Assembly: GCA_002104985.1 (NCBI GenBank)
Contig: MCGO01000002.1
Span: forward strand, 890,753 to 954,752
Origin: Rhizoclosmatium globosum
Lineage: Eukaryota; Chytridiomycota; Chytridiomycetes; Chytridiales; Chytriomycetaceae
Reading direction: 5' to 3'
DNA: 64,000 bases
Of this stretch, positions 1 to 14,397 are shown piece by piece. The position numbers were made by a program, and so were the translations under genes. The stretch's first letter is position 1. The number at the start of each line of letters is the position of its first letter. A model generated the notes under the pieces. It saw nothing but the letters and a program-made list of their open reading frames with translations. It searched no databases and had not been told where the DNA came from.

Positions 1-3000
1 TAACGTGGTAAAAATGGTTTCAGCCAAAAGCAGCTTAGGCACAGTCGATTCTATCCAGAATCCAAATCCAAATGACTGATTTTGTAGATACTGATTTGTT
101 TCTGTTGATTAGAGAAAAACGTTTGGATAATTGGCAATGTACGGCCTGTACTTGAAGAGAGTGGCTCAGCCACTCTGTTCCATCATTGTCCCAAAAGACA
201 TTACACCACCAACTCACTCACACTTTCTGGCTTCAACAACACCAAAGCACATGTTGCAAAACTGGCAGGCGTCTTCATTGATGTTTCCCCATGTAACGTG
301 GTAAAAAATGGTTTCAGCCAAAAGCAGCTTAGGCACAGTCGATTCTATCCAGAATCCAAATCCAAATGACTGATTTTGTAGAGACTGATTTGTTTCTGTT
401 GACTAGAGAAAAACGTTTGGATAATTGGCAATGTACGGCCTGTACTTGAAGAGAGTGGCTCAGCCACTCTGTTCCATCATTGTCCCAAAAGACATTACAC
501 CACCAACTCACTCACACTTTCTGGCTTCAACAACACCAAAGCACATGTTGCAAAACTGGCAGGCGTCTTCATTGATGTTTCCCCATGTAACGTGGTAAAA
601 AATGGTTTCAGCCAAAAGCAGCTTAGGCACAGTCGATTCTATCCAGAATCCAAATCCAAATGACTGATTTTGTAGAGACTGATTTGTTTCTGTTGACTAG
701 AGAAAAACGTTTGGATAATTGGCAATGTACGGCCTGTACTTGAAGAGAGTGGCTCAGCCACTCTGTTCCATCATTGTCCCAAAAGACATTACACCACCAA
801 CTCACTCACACTTTCTGGCTTCAACAACACCAAAGCACATGTTGCAAAACTGGCAGGCGTCTTCATTGATGTTTCCCCATGTACGTGGTAAAAAATGGTT
901 TCAGCCAAAAGCAGCTTAGGCACAGTCGATTCTATCCAGAATCCAAATCCAAATGACTGATTTTGTAGAGACTGATTTGTTTCTGTTGACTAGAGAAAAA
1001 CGTTTGGATAATTGGCAATGTACGGCCTGTACTTGAAGAGAGTGGCTCAGCCACTCTGTTCCATCATTGTCCCAAAAGACATTACACCACCAACTCACTC
1101 ACACTTTCTGGCTTCAACAACACCAAAGCACATGTTGCAAAACTGGCAGGCGTCTTCATTGATGTTTCCCCATGTAACGTGGTAAAAAATGGTTTCAGCC
1201 AAAAGCAGCTTAGGCACAGTCGATTCTATCCAGAATCCAAATCCAAATGACTGATTTTGTAGAGACTGATTTGTTTCTGTTGACTAGAGAAAAACGTTTG
1301 GATAATTGGCAATGTACGGCCTGTACTTGAAGAGAGTGGCTCAGCCACTCTGTTCCATCATTGTCCCAAAAGACATTACACCACCAACTCACTCACACTT
1401 TCTGGCTTCAACAACACCAAAGCACATGTTGCAAAACTGGCAGGCGTCTTCATTGATGTTTCCCCATGTAACGTGGTAAAAAATGGTTTCAGCCAAAAGC
1501 AGCTTAGGCACAGTCGATTCTATCCAGAATCCAAATCCAAATGACTGATTTTGTAGAGACTGATTTGTTTCTGTTGACTAGAGAAAAACGTTTGGATAAT
1601 TGGCAATGTACGGCCTGTACTTGAAGAGAGTGGCTCAGCCACTCTGTTCCATCATTGTCCCAAAAGACATTACACCACCAACTCACTCACACTTTCTGGC
1701 TTCAACAACACCAAAGCACATGTTGCAAAACTGGCAGGCGTCTTCATTGATGTTTCCCCATGTAACGTGGTAAAAAATGGTTTCAGCCAAAAGCAGCTTA
1801 GGCACAGTCGATTCTATCCAGAATCCAAATCCAAATGACTGATTTTGTAGAGACTGATTTGTTTCTGTTGACTAGAGAAAAACGTTTGGATAATTGGCAA
1901 TGTACGGCCTGTACTTGAAGAGAGTGGCTCAGCCACTCTGTTCCATCATTGTCCCAAAAGACATTACACCACCAACTCACTCACACTTTCTGGCTTCAAC
2001 AACACCAAAGCACATGTTGCAAAACTGGCAGGCGTCTTCATTGATGTTTCCCCATGTTACGTGGTAAAAAATGGTTTCAGCCAAAAGCAGCTTAGGCACA
2101 GTCATTCTATCCAGAATCCAAATCCAAATGACTGATTTTGTAGAGACTGATTTGTTTCTGTTGACTAGAGAAAAACGTTTGGATAATTGGCAATGTACGG
2201 CCTGTACTTGAAGAGAGTGGCTCAGCCACTCTGTTCCATCATTGTCCCAAAAGACATTACACCACCAACTCACTCACACTTTCTGGCTTCAACAACACCA
2301 AAGCACATGTTGCAAAACTGGCAGGCGTCTTCATTGATGTTTCCCCATGTACGTGGTAAAAAATGGTTTCAGCCAAAAGCAGCTTAGGCACAGTCGATTC
2401 TATCCAGAATCCAAATCCAAATGACTGATTTTGTAGAGACTGATTTGTTTCTGTTGACTAGAGAAAAACGTTTGGATAATTGGCAATGTACGGCCTGTAC
2501 TTGAAGAGAGTGGCTCAGCCACTCTGTTCCATCATTGTCCCAAAAGACATTACACCACCAACTCACTCACACTTTCTGGCTTCAACAACACCAAAGCACA
2601 TGTTGCAAAACTGGCAGGCGTCTTCATTGATGTTTCCCCATGTTACGTGGTAAAAAATGGTTTCAGCCAAAAGCAGCTTAGGCACAGTCAATTCTATCCA
2701 GAATCCAAATCCAAATGACTGATTTTGTAGAGACTGATTTGTTTCTGTTGACTAGAGAAAAACGTTTGGATAATTGGCAATGTACGGCCTGTACTTGAAG
2801 AGAGTGGCTCAGCCACTCTGTTCCATCATTGTCCCAAAAGACATTACACCACCAACTCACTCACACTTTCTGGCTTCAACAACACCAAAGCACATGTTGC
2901 AAAACTGGCAGGCGTCTTCATTGATGTTTCCCCATGTTACGTGGTAAAAAATGGTTTCAGCCAAAAGCAGCTTAGGCACAGTCATTCTATCCAGAATCCA

Positions 3001-6000
3001 AATCCAAATGACTGATTTTGTAGAGACTGATTTGTTTCTGTTGACTAGAGAAAAACGTTTGGATAATTGGCAATGTACGGCCTGTACTTGAAGAGAGTGG
3101 CTCAGCCACTCTGTTCCATCATTGTCCCAAAAGACATTACACCACCAACTCACTCACACTTTCTGGCTTCAACAACACCAAAGCACATGTTGCAAAACTG
3201 GCAGGCGTCTTCATTGATGTTTCCCCATGTTACGTGGTAAAAAATGGTTTCAGCCAAAAGCAGCTTAGGCACAGTCAATTCTATCCAGAATCCAAATCCA
3301 AATGACTGATTTTGTAGAGACTGATTTGTTTCTGTTGACTAGAGAAAAACGTTTGGATAATTGGCAATGTACGGCCTGTACTTGAAGAGAGTGGCTCAGC
3401 CACTCTGTTCCATCATTGTCCCAAAAGACATTACACCACCAACTCACTCACACTTTCTGGCTTCAACAACACCAAAGCACATGTTGCAAAACTGGCAGGC
3501 GTCTTCATTGATGTTTCCCCATGTTACGTGGTAAAAAATGGTTTCAGCCAAAAGCAGCTTAGGCACAGTCAATTCTATCCAGAATCCAAATCCAAATGAC
3601 TGATTTTGTAGAGACTGATTTGTTTCTGTTGACTAGAGAAAAACGTTTGGATAATTGGCAATGTACGGCCTGTACTTGAAGAGAGTGGCTCAGCCACTCT
3701 GTTCCATCATTGTCCCAAAAGACATTACACCACCAACTCACTCACACTTTCTGGCTTCAACAACACCAAAGCACATGTTGCAAAACTGGCAGGCGTCTTC
3801 ATTGATGTTTCCCCATGTTACGTGGTAAAAAATGGTTTCAGCCAAAAGCAGCTTAGGCACAGTCAATTCTATCCAGAATCCAAATCCAAATGACTGATTT
3901 TGTAGAGACTGATTTGTTTCTGTTGACTAGAGAAAAACGTTTGGATAATTGGCAATGTACGGCCTGTACTTGAAGAGAGTGGCTCAGCCACTCTGTTCCA
4001 TCATTGTCCCAAAAGACATTACACCACCAACTCACTCACACTTTCTGGCTTCAACAACACCAAAGCACATGTTGCAAAACTGGCAGGCGTCTTCATTGAT
4101 GTTTCCCCATGTTACGTGGTAAAAAATGGTTTCAGCCAAAAGCAGCTTAGGCACAGTCAATTCTATCCAGAATCCAAATCCAAATGACTGATTTTGTAGA
4201 GACTGATTTGTTTCTGTTGACTAGAGAAAAACGTTTGGATAATTGGCAATGTACGGCCTGTACTTGAAGAGAGTGGCTCAGCCACTCTGTTCCATCATTG
4301 TCCCAAAAGACATTACACCACCAACTCACTCACACTTTCTGGCTTCAACAACACCAAAGCACATGTTGCAAAACTGGCAGGCGTCTTCATTGATGTTTCC
4401 CCATGTTACGTGGTAAAAAATGGTTTCAGCCAAAAGCAGCTTAGGCACAGTCAATTCTATCCAGAATCCAAATCCAAATGACTGATTTTGTAGAGACTGA
4501 TTTGTTTCTGTTGACTAGAGAAAAACGTTTGGATAATTGGCAATGTACGGCCTGTACTTGAAGAGAGTGGCTCAGCCACTCTGTTCCATCATTGTCCCAA
4601 AAGACATTACACCACCAACTCACTCACACTTTCTGGCTTCAACAACACCAAAGCACATGTTGCAAAACTGGCAGGCGTCTTCATTGATGTTTCCCCATGT
4701 TACGTGGTAAAAAATGGTTTCAGCCAAAAGCAGCTTAGGCACAGTCAATTCTATCCAGAATCCAAATCCAAATGACTGATTTTGTAGAGACTGATTTGTT
4801 TCTGTTGACTAGAGAAAAACGTTTGGATAATTGGCAATGTACGGCCTGTACTTGAAGAGAGTGGCTCAGCCACTCTGTTCCATCATTGTCCCAAAAGACA
4901 TTACACCACCAACTCACTCACACTTTCTGGCTTCAACAACACCAAAGCACATGTTGCAAAACTGGCAGGCGTCTTCATTGATGTTTCCCCATGTTACGTG
5001 GTAAAAAATGGTTTCAGCCAAAAGCAGCTTAGGCACAGTCAATTCTATCCAGAATCCAAATCCAAATGACTGATTTTGTAGAGACTGATTTGTTTCTGTT
5101 GACTAGAGAAAAACGTTTGGATAATTGGCAATGTACGGCCTGTACTTGAAGAGAGTGGCTCAGCCACTCTGTTCCATCATTGTCCCAAAAGACATTACAC
5201 CACCAACTCACTCACACTTTCTGGCTTCAACAACACCAAAGCACATGTTGCAAAACTGGCAGGCGTCTTCATTGATGTTTCCCCATGTTACGTGGTAAAA
5301 AATGGTTTCAGCCAAAAGCAGCTTAGGCACAGTCAATTCTATCCAGAATCCAAATCCAAATGACTGATTTTGTAGAGACTGATTTGTTTCTGTTGACTAG
5401 AGAAAAACGTTTGGATAATTGGCAATGTACGGCCTGTACTTGAAGAGAGTGGCTCAGCCACTCTGTTCCATCATTGTCCCAAAAGACATTACACCACCAA
5501 CTCACTCACACTTTCTGGCTTCAACAACACCAAAGCACATGTTGCAAAACTGGCAGGCGTCTTCATTGATGTTTCCCCATGTTACGTGGTAAAAAATGGT
5601 TTCAGCCAAAAGCAGCTTAGGCACAGTCAATTCTATCCAGAATCCAAATCCAAATGACTGATTTTGTAGAGACTGATTTGTTTCTGTTGACTAGAGAAAA
5701 ACGTTTGGATAATTGGCAATGTACGGCCTGTACTTGAAGAGAGTGGCTCAGCCACTCTGTTCCATCATTGTCCCAAAAGACATTACACCACCAACTCACT
5801 CACACTTTCTGGCTTCAACAACACCAAAGCACATGTTGCAAAACTGGCAGGCGTCTTCATTGATGTTTCCCCATGTTACGTGGTAAAAAATGGTTTCAGC
5901 CAAAAGCAGCTTAGGCACAGTCAATTCTATCCAGAATCCAAATCCAAATGACTGATTTTGTAGAGACTGATTTGTTTCTGTTGACTAGAGAAAAACGTTT

Positions 6001-9000
6001 GGATAATTGGCAATGTACGGCCTGTACTTGAAGAGAGTGGCTCAGCCACTCTGTTCCATCATTGTCCCAAAAGACATTACACCACCAACTCACTCACACT
6101 TTCTGGCTTCAACAACACCAAAGCACATGTTGCAAAACTGGCAGGCGTCTTCATTGATGTTTCCCCATGTTACGTGGTAAAAAATGGTTTCAGCCAAAAG
6201 CAGCTTAGGCACAGTCAATTCTATCCAGAATCCAAATCCAAATGACTGATTTTGTAGAGACTGATTTGTTTCTGTTGACTAGAGAAAAACGTTTGGATAA
6301 TTGGCAATGTACGGCCTGTACTTGAAGAGAGTGGCTCAGCCACTCTGTTCCATCATTGTCCCAAAAGACATTACACCACCAACTCACTCACACTTTCTGG
6401 CTTCAACAACACCAAAGCACATGTTGCAAAACTGGCAGGCGTCTTCATTGATGTTTCCCCATGTTACGTGGTAAAAAATGGTTTCAGCCAAAAGCAGCTT
6501 AGGCACAGTCAATTCTATCCAGAATCCAAATCCAAATGACTGATTTTGTAGAGACTGATTTGTTTCTGTTGACTAGAGAAAAACGTTTGGATAATTGGCA
6601 ATGTACGGCCTGTACTTGAAGAGAGTGGCTCAGCCACTCTGTTCCATCATTGTCCCAAAAGACATTACACCACCAACTCACTCACACTTTCTGGCTTCAA
6701 CAACACCAAAGCACATGTTGCAAAACTGGCAGGCGTCTTCATTGATGTTTCCCCATGTTACGTGGTAAAAAATGGTTTCAGCCAAAAGCAGCTTAGGCAC
6801 AGTCAATTCTATCCAGAATCCAAATCCAAATGACTGATTTTGTAGAGACTGATTTGTTTCTGTTGACTAGAGAAAAACGTTTGGATAATTGGCAATGTAC
6901 GGCCTGTACTTGAAGAGAGTGGCTCAGCCACTCTGTTCCATCATTGTCCCAAAAGACATTACACCACCAACTCACTCACACTTTCTGGCTTCAACAACAC
7001 CAAAGCACATGTTGCAAAACTGGCAGGCGTCTTCATTGATGTTTCCCCATGTTACGTGGTAAAAAATGGTTTCAGCCAAAAGCAGCTTAGGCACAGTCAA
7101 TTCTATCCAGAATCCAAATCCAAATGACTGATTTTGTAGAGACTGATTTGTTTCTGTTGACTAGAGAAAAACGTTTGGATAATTGGCAATGTACGGCCTG
7201 TACTTGAAGAGAGTGGCTCAGCCACTCTGTTCCATCATTGTCCCAAAAGACATTACACCACCAACTCACTCACACTTTCTGGCTTCAACAACACCAAAGC
7301 ACATGTTGCAAAACTGGCAGGCGTCTTCATTGATGTTTCCCCATGTTACGTGGTAAAAAATGGTTTCAGCCAAAAGCAGCTTAGGCACAGTCAATTCTAT
7401 CCAGAATCCAAATCCAAATGACTGATTTTGTAGAGACTGATTTGTTTCTGTTGACTAGAGAAAAACGTTTGGATAATTGGCAATGTACGGCCTGTACTTG
7501 AAGAGAGTGGCTCAGCCACTCTGTTCCATCATTGTCCCAAAAGACATTACACCACCAACTCACTCACACTTTCTGGCTTCAACAACACCAAAGCACATGT
7601 TGCAAAACTGGCAGGCGTCTTCATTGATGTTTCCCCATGTTACGTGGTAAAAAATGGTTTCAGCCAAAAGCAGCTTAGGCACAGTCAATTCTATCCAGAA
7701 TCCAAATCCAAATGACTGATTTTGTAGAGACTGATTTGTTTCTGTTGACTAGAGAAAAACGTTTGGATAATTGGCAATGTACGGCCTGTACTTGAAGAGA
7801 GTGGCTCAGCCACTCTGTTCCATCATTGTCCCAAAAGACATTACACCACCAACTCACTCACACTTTCTGGCTTCAACAACACCAAAGCACATGTTGCAAA
7901 ACTGGCAGGCGTCTTCATTGATGTTTCCCCATGTTACGTGGTAAAAAATGGTTTCAGCCAAAAGCAGCTTAGGCACAGTCAATTCTATCCAGAATCCAAA
8001 TCCAAATGACTGATTTTGTAGAGACTGATTTGTTTCTGTTGACTAGAGAAAAACGTTTGGATAATTGGCAATGTACGGCCTGTACTTGAAGAGAGTGGCT
8101 CAGCCACTCTGTTCCATCATTGTCCCAAAAGACATTACACCACCAACTCACTCACACTTTCTGGCTTCAACAACACCAAAGCACATGTTGCAAAACTGGC
8201 AGGCGTCTTCATTGATGTTTCCCCATGTTACGTGGTAAAAAATGGTTTCAGCCAAAAGCAGCTTAGGCACAGTCAATTCTATCCAGAATCCAAATCCAAA
8301 TGACTGATTTTGTAGAGACTGATTTGTTTCTGTTGACTAGAGAAAAACGTTTGGATAATTGGCAATGTACGGCCTGTACTTGAAGAGAGTGGCTCAGCCA
8401 CTCTGTTCCATCATTGTCCCAAAAGACATTACACCACCAACTCACTCACACTTTCTGGCTTCAACAACACCAAAGCACATGTTGCAAAACTGGCAGGCGT
8501 CTTCATTGATGTTTCCCCATGTTACGTGGTAAAAAATGGTTTCAGCCAAAAGCAGCTTAGGCACAGTCAATTCTATCCAGAATCCAAATCCAAATGACTG
8601 ATTTTGTAGAGACTGATTTGTTTCTGTTGACTAGAGAAAAACGTTTGGATAATTGGCAATGTACGGCCTGTACTTGAAGAGAGTGGCTCAGCCACTCTGT
8701 TCCATCATTGTCCCAAAAGACATTACACCACCAACTCACTCACACTTTCTGGCTTCAACAACACCAAAGCACATGTTGCAAAACTGGCAGGCGTCTTCAT
8801 TGATGTTTCCCCATGTTACGTGGTAAAAAATGGTTTCAGCCAAAAGCAGCTTAGGCACAGTCAATTCTATCCAGAATCCAAATCCAAATGACTGATTTTG
8901 TAGAGACTGATTTGTTTCTGTTGACTAGAGAAAAACGTTTGGATAATTGGCAATGTACGGCCTGTACTTGAAGAGAGTGGCTCAGCCACTCTGTTCCATC

Positions 9001-12000
9001 ATTGTCCCAAAAGACATTACACCACCAACTCACTCACACTTTCTGGCTTCAACAACACCAAAGCACATGTTGCAAAACTGGCAGGCGTCTTCATTGATGT
9101 TTCCCCATGTTACGTGGTAAAAAATGGTTTCAGCCAAAAGCAGCTTAGGCACAGTCAATTCTATCCAGAATCCAAATCCAAATGACTGATTTTGTAGAGA
9201 CTGATTTGTTTCTGTTGACTAGAGAAAAACGTTTGGATAATTGGCAATGTACGGCCTGTACTTGAAGAGAGTGGCTCAGCCACTCTGTTCCATCATTGTC
9301 CCAAAAGACATTACACCACCAACTCACTCACACTTTCTGGCTTCAACAACACCAAAGCACATGTTGCAAAACTGGCAGGCGTCTTCATTGATGTTTCCCC
9401 ATGTTACGTGGTAAAAAATGGTTTCAGCCAAAAGCAGCTTAGGCACAGTCAATTCTATCCAGAATCCAAATCCAAATGACTGATTTTGTAGAGACTGATT
9501 TGTTTCTGTTGACTAGAGAAAAACGTTTGGATAATTGGCAATGTACGGCCTGTACTTGAAGAGAGTGGCTCAGCCACTCTGTTCCATCATTGTCCCAAAA
9601 GACATTACACCACCAACTCACTCACACTTTCTGGCTTCAACAACACCAAAGCACATGTTGCAAAACTGGCAGGCGTCTTCATTGATGTTTCCCCATGTTA
9701 CGTGGTAAAAAATGGTTTCAGCCAAAAGCAGCTTAGGCACAGTCAATTCTATCCAGAATCCAAATCCAAATGACTGATTTTGTAGAGACTGATTTGTTTC
9801 TGTTGACTAGAGAAAAACGTTTGGATAATTGGCAATGTACGGCCTGTACTTGAAGAGAGTGGCTCAGCCACTCTGTTCCATCATTGTCCCAAAAGACATT
9901 ACACCACCAACTCACTCACACTTTCTGGCTTCAACAACACCAAAGCACATGTTGCAAAACTGGCAGGCGTCTTCATTGATGTTTCCCCATGTTACGTGGT
10001 AAAAAATGGTTTCAGCCAAAAGCAGCTTAGGCACAGTCAATTCTATCCAGAATCCAAATCCAAATGACTGATTTTGTAGAGACTGATTTGTTTCTGTTGA
10101 CTAGAGAAAAACGTTTGGATAATTGGCAATGTACGGCCTGTACTTGAAGAGAGTGGCTCAGCCACTCTGTTCCATCATTGTCCCAAAAGACATTACACCA
10201 CCAACTCACTCACACTTTCTGGCTTCAACAACACCAAAGCACATGTTGCAAAACTGGCAGGCGTCTTCATTGATGTTTCCCCATGTTACGTGGTAAAAAA
10301 TGGTTTCAGCCAAAAGCAGCTTAGGCACAGTCAATTCTATCCAGAATCCAAATCCAAATGACTGATTTTGTAGAGACTGATTTGTTTCTGTTGACTAGAG
10401 AAAAACGTTTGGATAATTGGCAATGTACGGCCTGTACTTGAAGAGAGTGGCTCAGCCACTCTGTTCCATCATTGTCCCAAAAGACATTACACCACCAACT
10501 CACTCACACTTTCTGGCTTCAACAACACCAAAGCACATGTTGCAAAACTGGCAGGCGTCTTCATTGATGTTTCCCCATGTTACGTGGTAAAAAATGGTTT
10601 CAGCCAAAAGCAGCTTAGGCACAGTCAATTCTATCCAGAATCCAAATCCAAATGACTGATTTTGTAGAGACTGATTTGTTTCTGTTGACTAGAGAAAAAC
10701 GTTTGGATAATTGGCAATGTACGGCCTGTACTTGAAGAGAGTGGCTCAGCCACTCTGTTCCATCATTGTCCCAAAAGACATTACACCACCAACTCACTCA
10801 CACTTTCTGGCTTCAACAACACCAAAGCACATGTTGCAAAACTGGCAGGCGTCTTCATTGATGTTTCCCCATGTTACGTGGTAAAAAATGGTTTCAGCCA
10901 AAAGCAGCTTAGGCACAGTCAATTCTATCCAGAATCCAAATCCAAATGACTGATTTTGTAGAGACTGATTTGTTTCTGTTGACTAGAGAAAAACGTTTGG
11001 ATAATTGGCAATGTACGGCCTGTACTTGAAGAGAGTGGCTCAGCCACTCTGTTCCATCATTGTCCCAAAAGACATTACACCACCAACTCACTCACACTTT
11101 CTGGCTTCAACAACACCAAAGCACATGTTGCAAAACTGGCAGGCGTCTTCATTGATGTTTCCCCATGTTACGTGGTAAAAAATGGTTTCAGCCAAAAGCA
11201 GCTTAGGCACAGTCAATTCTATCCAGAATCCAAATCCAAATGACTGATTTTGTAGAGACTGATTTGTTTCTGTTGACTAGAGAAAAACGTTTGGATAATT
11301 GGCAATGTACGGCCTGTACTTGAAGAGAGTGGCTCAGCCACTCTGTTCCATCATTGTCCCAAAAGACATTACACCACCAACTCACTCACACTTTCTGGCT
11401 TCAACAACACCAAAGCACATGTTGCAAAACTGGCAGGCGTCTTCATTGATGTTTCCCCATGTACGTGGTAAAAAATGGTTTCAGCCAAAAGCAGCTTAGG
11501 CACAGTCATTCTATCCAGAATCCAAATCCAAATGACTGATTTTGTAGAGACTGATTTGTTTCTGTTGACTAGAGAAAAACGTTTGGATAATTGGCAATGT
11601 ACGGCCTGTACTTGAAGAGAGTGGCTCAGCCACTCTGTTCCATCATTGTCCCAAAAGACATTACACCACCAACTCACTCACACTTTCTGGCTTCAACAAC
11701 ACCAAAGCACATGTTGCAAAACTGGCAGGCGTCTTCATTGATGTTTCCCCATGTACGTGGTAAAAAATGGTTTCAGCCAAAAGCAGCTTAGGCACAGTCA
11801 ATTCTATCCAGAATCCAAATCCAAATGACTGATTTTGTAGAGACTGATTTGTTTCTGTTGACTAGAGAAAAACGTTTGGATAATTGGCAATGTACGGCCT
11901 GTACTTGAAGAGAGTGGCTCAGCCACTCTGTTCCATCATTGTCCCAAAAGACATTACACCACCAACTCACTCACACTTTCTGGCTTCAACAACACCAAAG

Positions 12001-14132
12001 CACATGTTGCAAAACTGGCAGGCGTCTTCATTGATGTTTCCCCATGTTACGTGGTAAAAAATGGTTTCAGCCAAAAGCAGCTTAGGCACAGTCAATTCTA
12101 TCCAGAATCCAAATCCAAATGACTGATTTTGTAGAGACTGATTTGTTTCTGTTGACTAGAGAAAAACGTTTGGATAATTGGCAATGTACGGCCTGTACTT
12201 GAAGAGAGTGGCTCAGCCACTCTGTTCCATCATTGTCCCAAAAGACATTACACCACCAACTCACTCACACTTTCTGGCTTCAACAACACCAAAGCACATG
12301 TTGCAAAACTGGCAGGCGTCTTCATTGATGTTTCCCCATGTACGTGGTAAAAAATGGTTTCAGCCAAAAGCAGCTTAGGCACAGTCATTCTATCCAGAAT
12401 CCAAATCCAAATGACTGATTTTGTAGAGACTGATTTGTTTCTGTTGACTAGAGAAAAACGTTTGGATAATTGGCAATGTACGGCCTGTACTTGAAGAGAG
12501 TGGCTCAGCCACTCTGTTCCATCATTGTCCCAAAAGACATTACACCACCAACTCACTCACACTTTCTGGCTTCAACAACACCAAAGCACATGTTGCAAAA
12601 CTGGCAGGCGTCTTCATTGATGTTTCCCCATGTAACGTGGTAAAAAATGGTTTCAGCCAAAAGCAGCTTAGGCACAGTCGATTCTATCCAGAATCCAAAT
12701 CCAAATGACTGATTTTGTAGAGACTGATTTGTTTCTGTTGACTAGAGAAAAACTTTGGATAATTGGCAATGTACGGCCTGTACTTGAAGAGAGTGGCTCA
12801 GCCACTCTGTTCCATCATTGTCCCAAAAGACATTACACCACCAACTCACTCACACTTTCTGGCTTCAACAACACCAAAGCACATGTTGCAAAACTGGCAG
12901 GCGTCTTCATTGATGTTTCCCCATGTACGTGGTAAAAAATGGTTTCAGCCAAAAGCAGCTTAGGCACAGTCATTCTATCCAGAATCCAAATCCAAATGAC
13001 TGATTTTGTAGAGACTGATTTGTTTCTGTTGACTAGAGAAAAACGTTTGGATAATTGGCAATGTACGGCCTGTACTTGAAAGAGTGGCTCAGCCACTCTG
13101 TTCCATCATTGTCCCAAAAGACATTACACCACCAACTCACTCACACTTTCTGGCTTCAACAACACCAAAGCACATGTTGCAAAACTGGCAGGCGTCTTCA
13201 TTGATGTTTCCCCATGTAACGTGGTAAAAAATGGTTTCAGCCAAAAGCAGCTTAGGCACAGTCGATTCTATCCAGAATCCAAATCCAAATGACTGATTTT
13301 GTAGAGACTGATTTGTTTCTGTTGACTAGAGAAAAACGTTTGGATAATTGGCAATGTACGGCCTGTACTTGAAGAGAGTGGCTCAGCCACTCTGTTCCAT
13401 CATTGTCCCAAAAGACATTACACCACCAACTCACTCACACTTTCTGGCTTCAACAACACCAAAGCACATGTTGCAAAACTGGCAGGCGTCTTCATTGATG
13501 TTTCCCCATGTACGTGGTAAAAAATGGTTTCAGCCAAAAGCAGCTTAGGCACAGTCGATTCTATCCAGAATCCAAATCCAAATGACTGATTTTGTAGAGA
13601 CTGATTTGTTTCTGTTGACTAGAGAAAAACGTTTGGATAATTGGCAATGTACGGCCTGTACTTGAAGAGAGTGGCTCAGCCACTCTGTTCCATCATTGTC
13701 CCAAAAGACATTACACCACCAACTCACTCACACTTTCTGGCTTCAACAACACCAAAGCACATGTTGCAAAACTGGCAGGCGTCTTCATTGATGTTTCCCC
13801 ATGTAACGTGGTAAAAAATGGTTTCAGCCAAAAGCAGCTTAGGCACAGTCGATTCTATCCAGAATCCAAATCCAAATGACTGATTTTGTAGATACTGATT
13901 TGTTTCTGTTGACTAGAGAAAAACGTTTGGATAATTGGCAATGTACGGCCTGTACTTGAAGAGAGTGGCTCAGCCACTCTGTTCCATCATTGTCCCAAAA
14001 GACATTACACCACCAACTCACTCACACTTTCTGGCTTCAACAACACCAAAGCACATGTTGCAAAACTGGCAGGCGTCTTCATTGATGTTTCCCCATGTAA
14101 CGTGGTAAAAAATGGTTTCAGCCAAAAGCAGC
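1..14132. repeat. 294-bp tandem satellite array, about 48 direct copies
   Basis: A unit of 294 bp repeats head to tail with near identity from the window edge to 14,132, where similarity stops and unique sequence begins. The array enters from the left, so its true length is unknown. Copies differ at a few diagnostic sites: the unit junction reads gtaacgtgg, gttacgtgg or gtacgtgg, and a site about 45 bp further reads gtcgattc, gtcaattc or gtcattc. Copies from about 3,230 to 11,450 are essentially all the gttacgtgg/gtcaattc type, while other types cluster at both ends. The first and last copies share gtagatactg where inner copies have gtagagactg. The period equals 98 codons, so short reading frames recur, but they are stop-interrupted and resemble no protein. 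A satellite of centromeric or subtelomeric type is the likely reading; which one cannot be told here. Confidence 0.97.
158..176. repeat. Perfect 19-bp palindrome present in every satellite unit
   Basis: AGAGTGGCT, one central C, then AGCCACTCT form a perfect 9-bp inverted repeat. It recurs in nearly every 294-bp unit (next copy about 294 bp to the right) and could form a small hairpin or bind a dimeric protein. One copy near 13,077 has lost part of the left arm. It does not resemble the CENP-B box. Confidence 0.85.
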
Positions 14133-14397
14133 CTATCAATTCGGATAGCAAATCATTAATAATTAGGTTTGTCTTTTCTTAAATTTTTAGGATTTAAGCA
14201 GATAAGGGGCAGAAACGGATATCAAGGAGCAATTGCTTTTTTCAGACAAAAAGTGATTGTCACAGGAAGTACTGTCTGTAACTTGTAAGCTTGTCCATCT
14301 GGAGTAATATTGACATTTGTTGTACAATCAGTATTTTTCCAAGATAAAATGATTGCAAAATAAACTCAGCCATAATCAGATATTCATCAAAGAAAAG

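Noticed and set aside
35..14021. About 45 minus-strand reading frames of 60-102 codons and plus-strand frames of 66 codons in the satellite
   Set aside because: They begin at GTG or other non-ATG codons, exist only because the 294-bp period is divisible by three, and change with single-base variants. No protein similarity or splice logic supports them.
1..14132. CRISPR-like array
   Set aside because: There are no short repeats with unique spacers; the whole 294-bp unit repeats, and the genome is eukaryotic.
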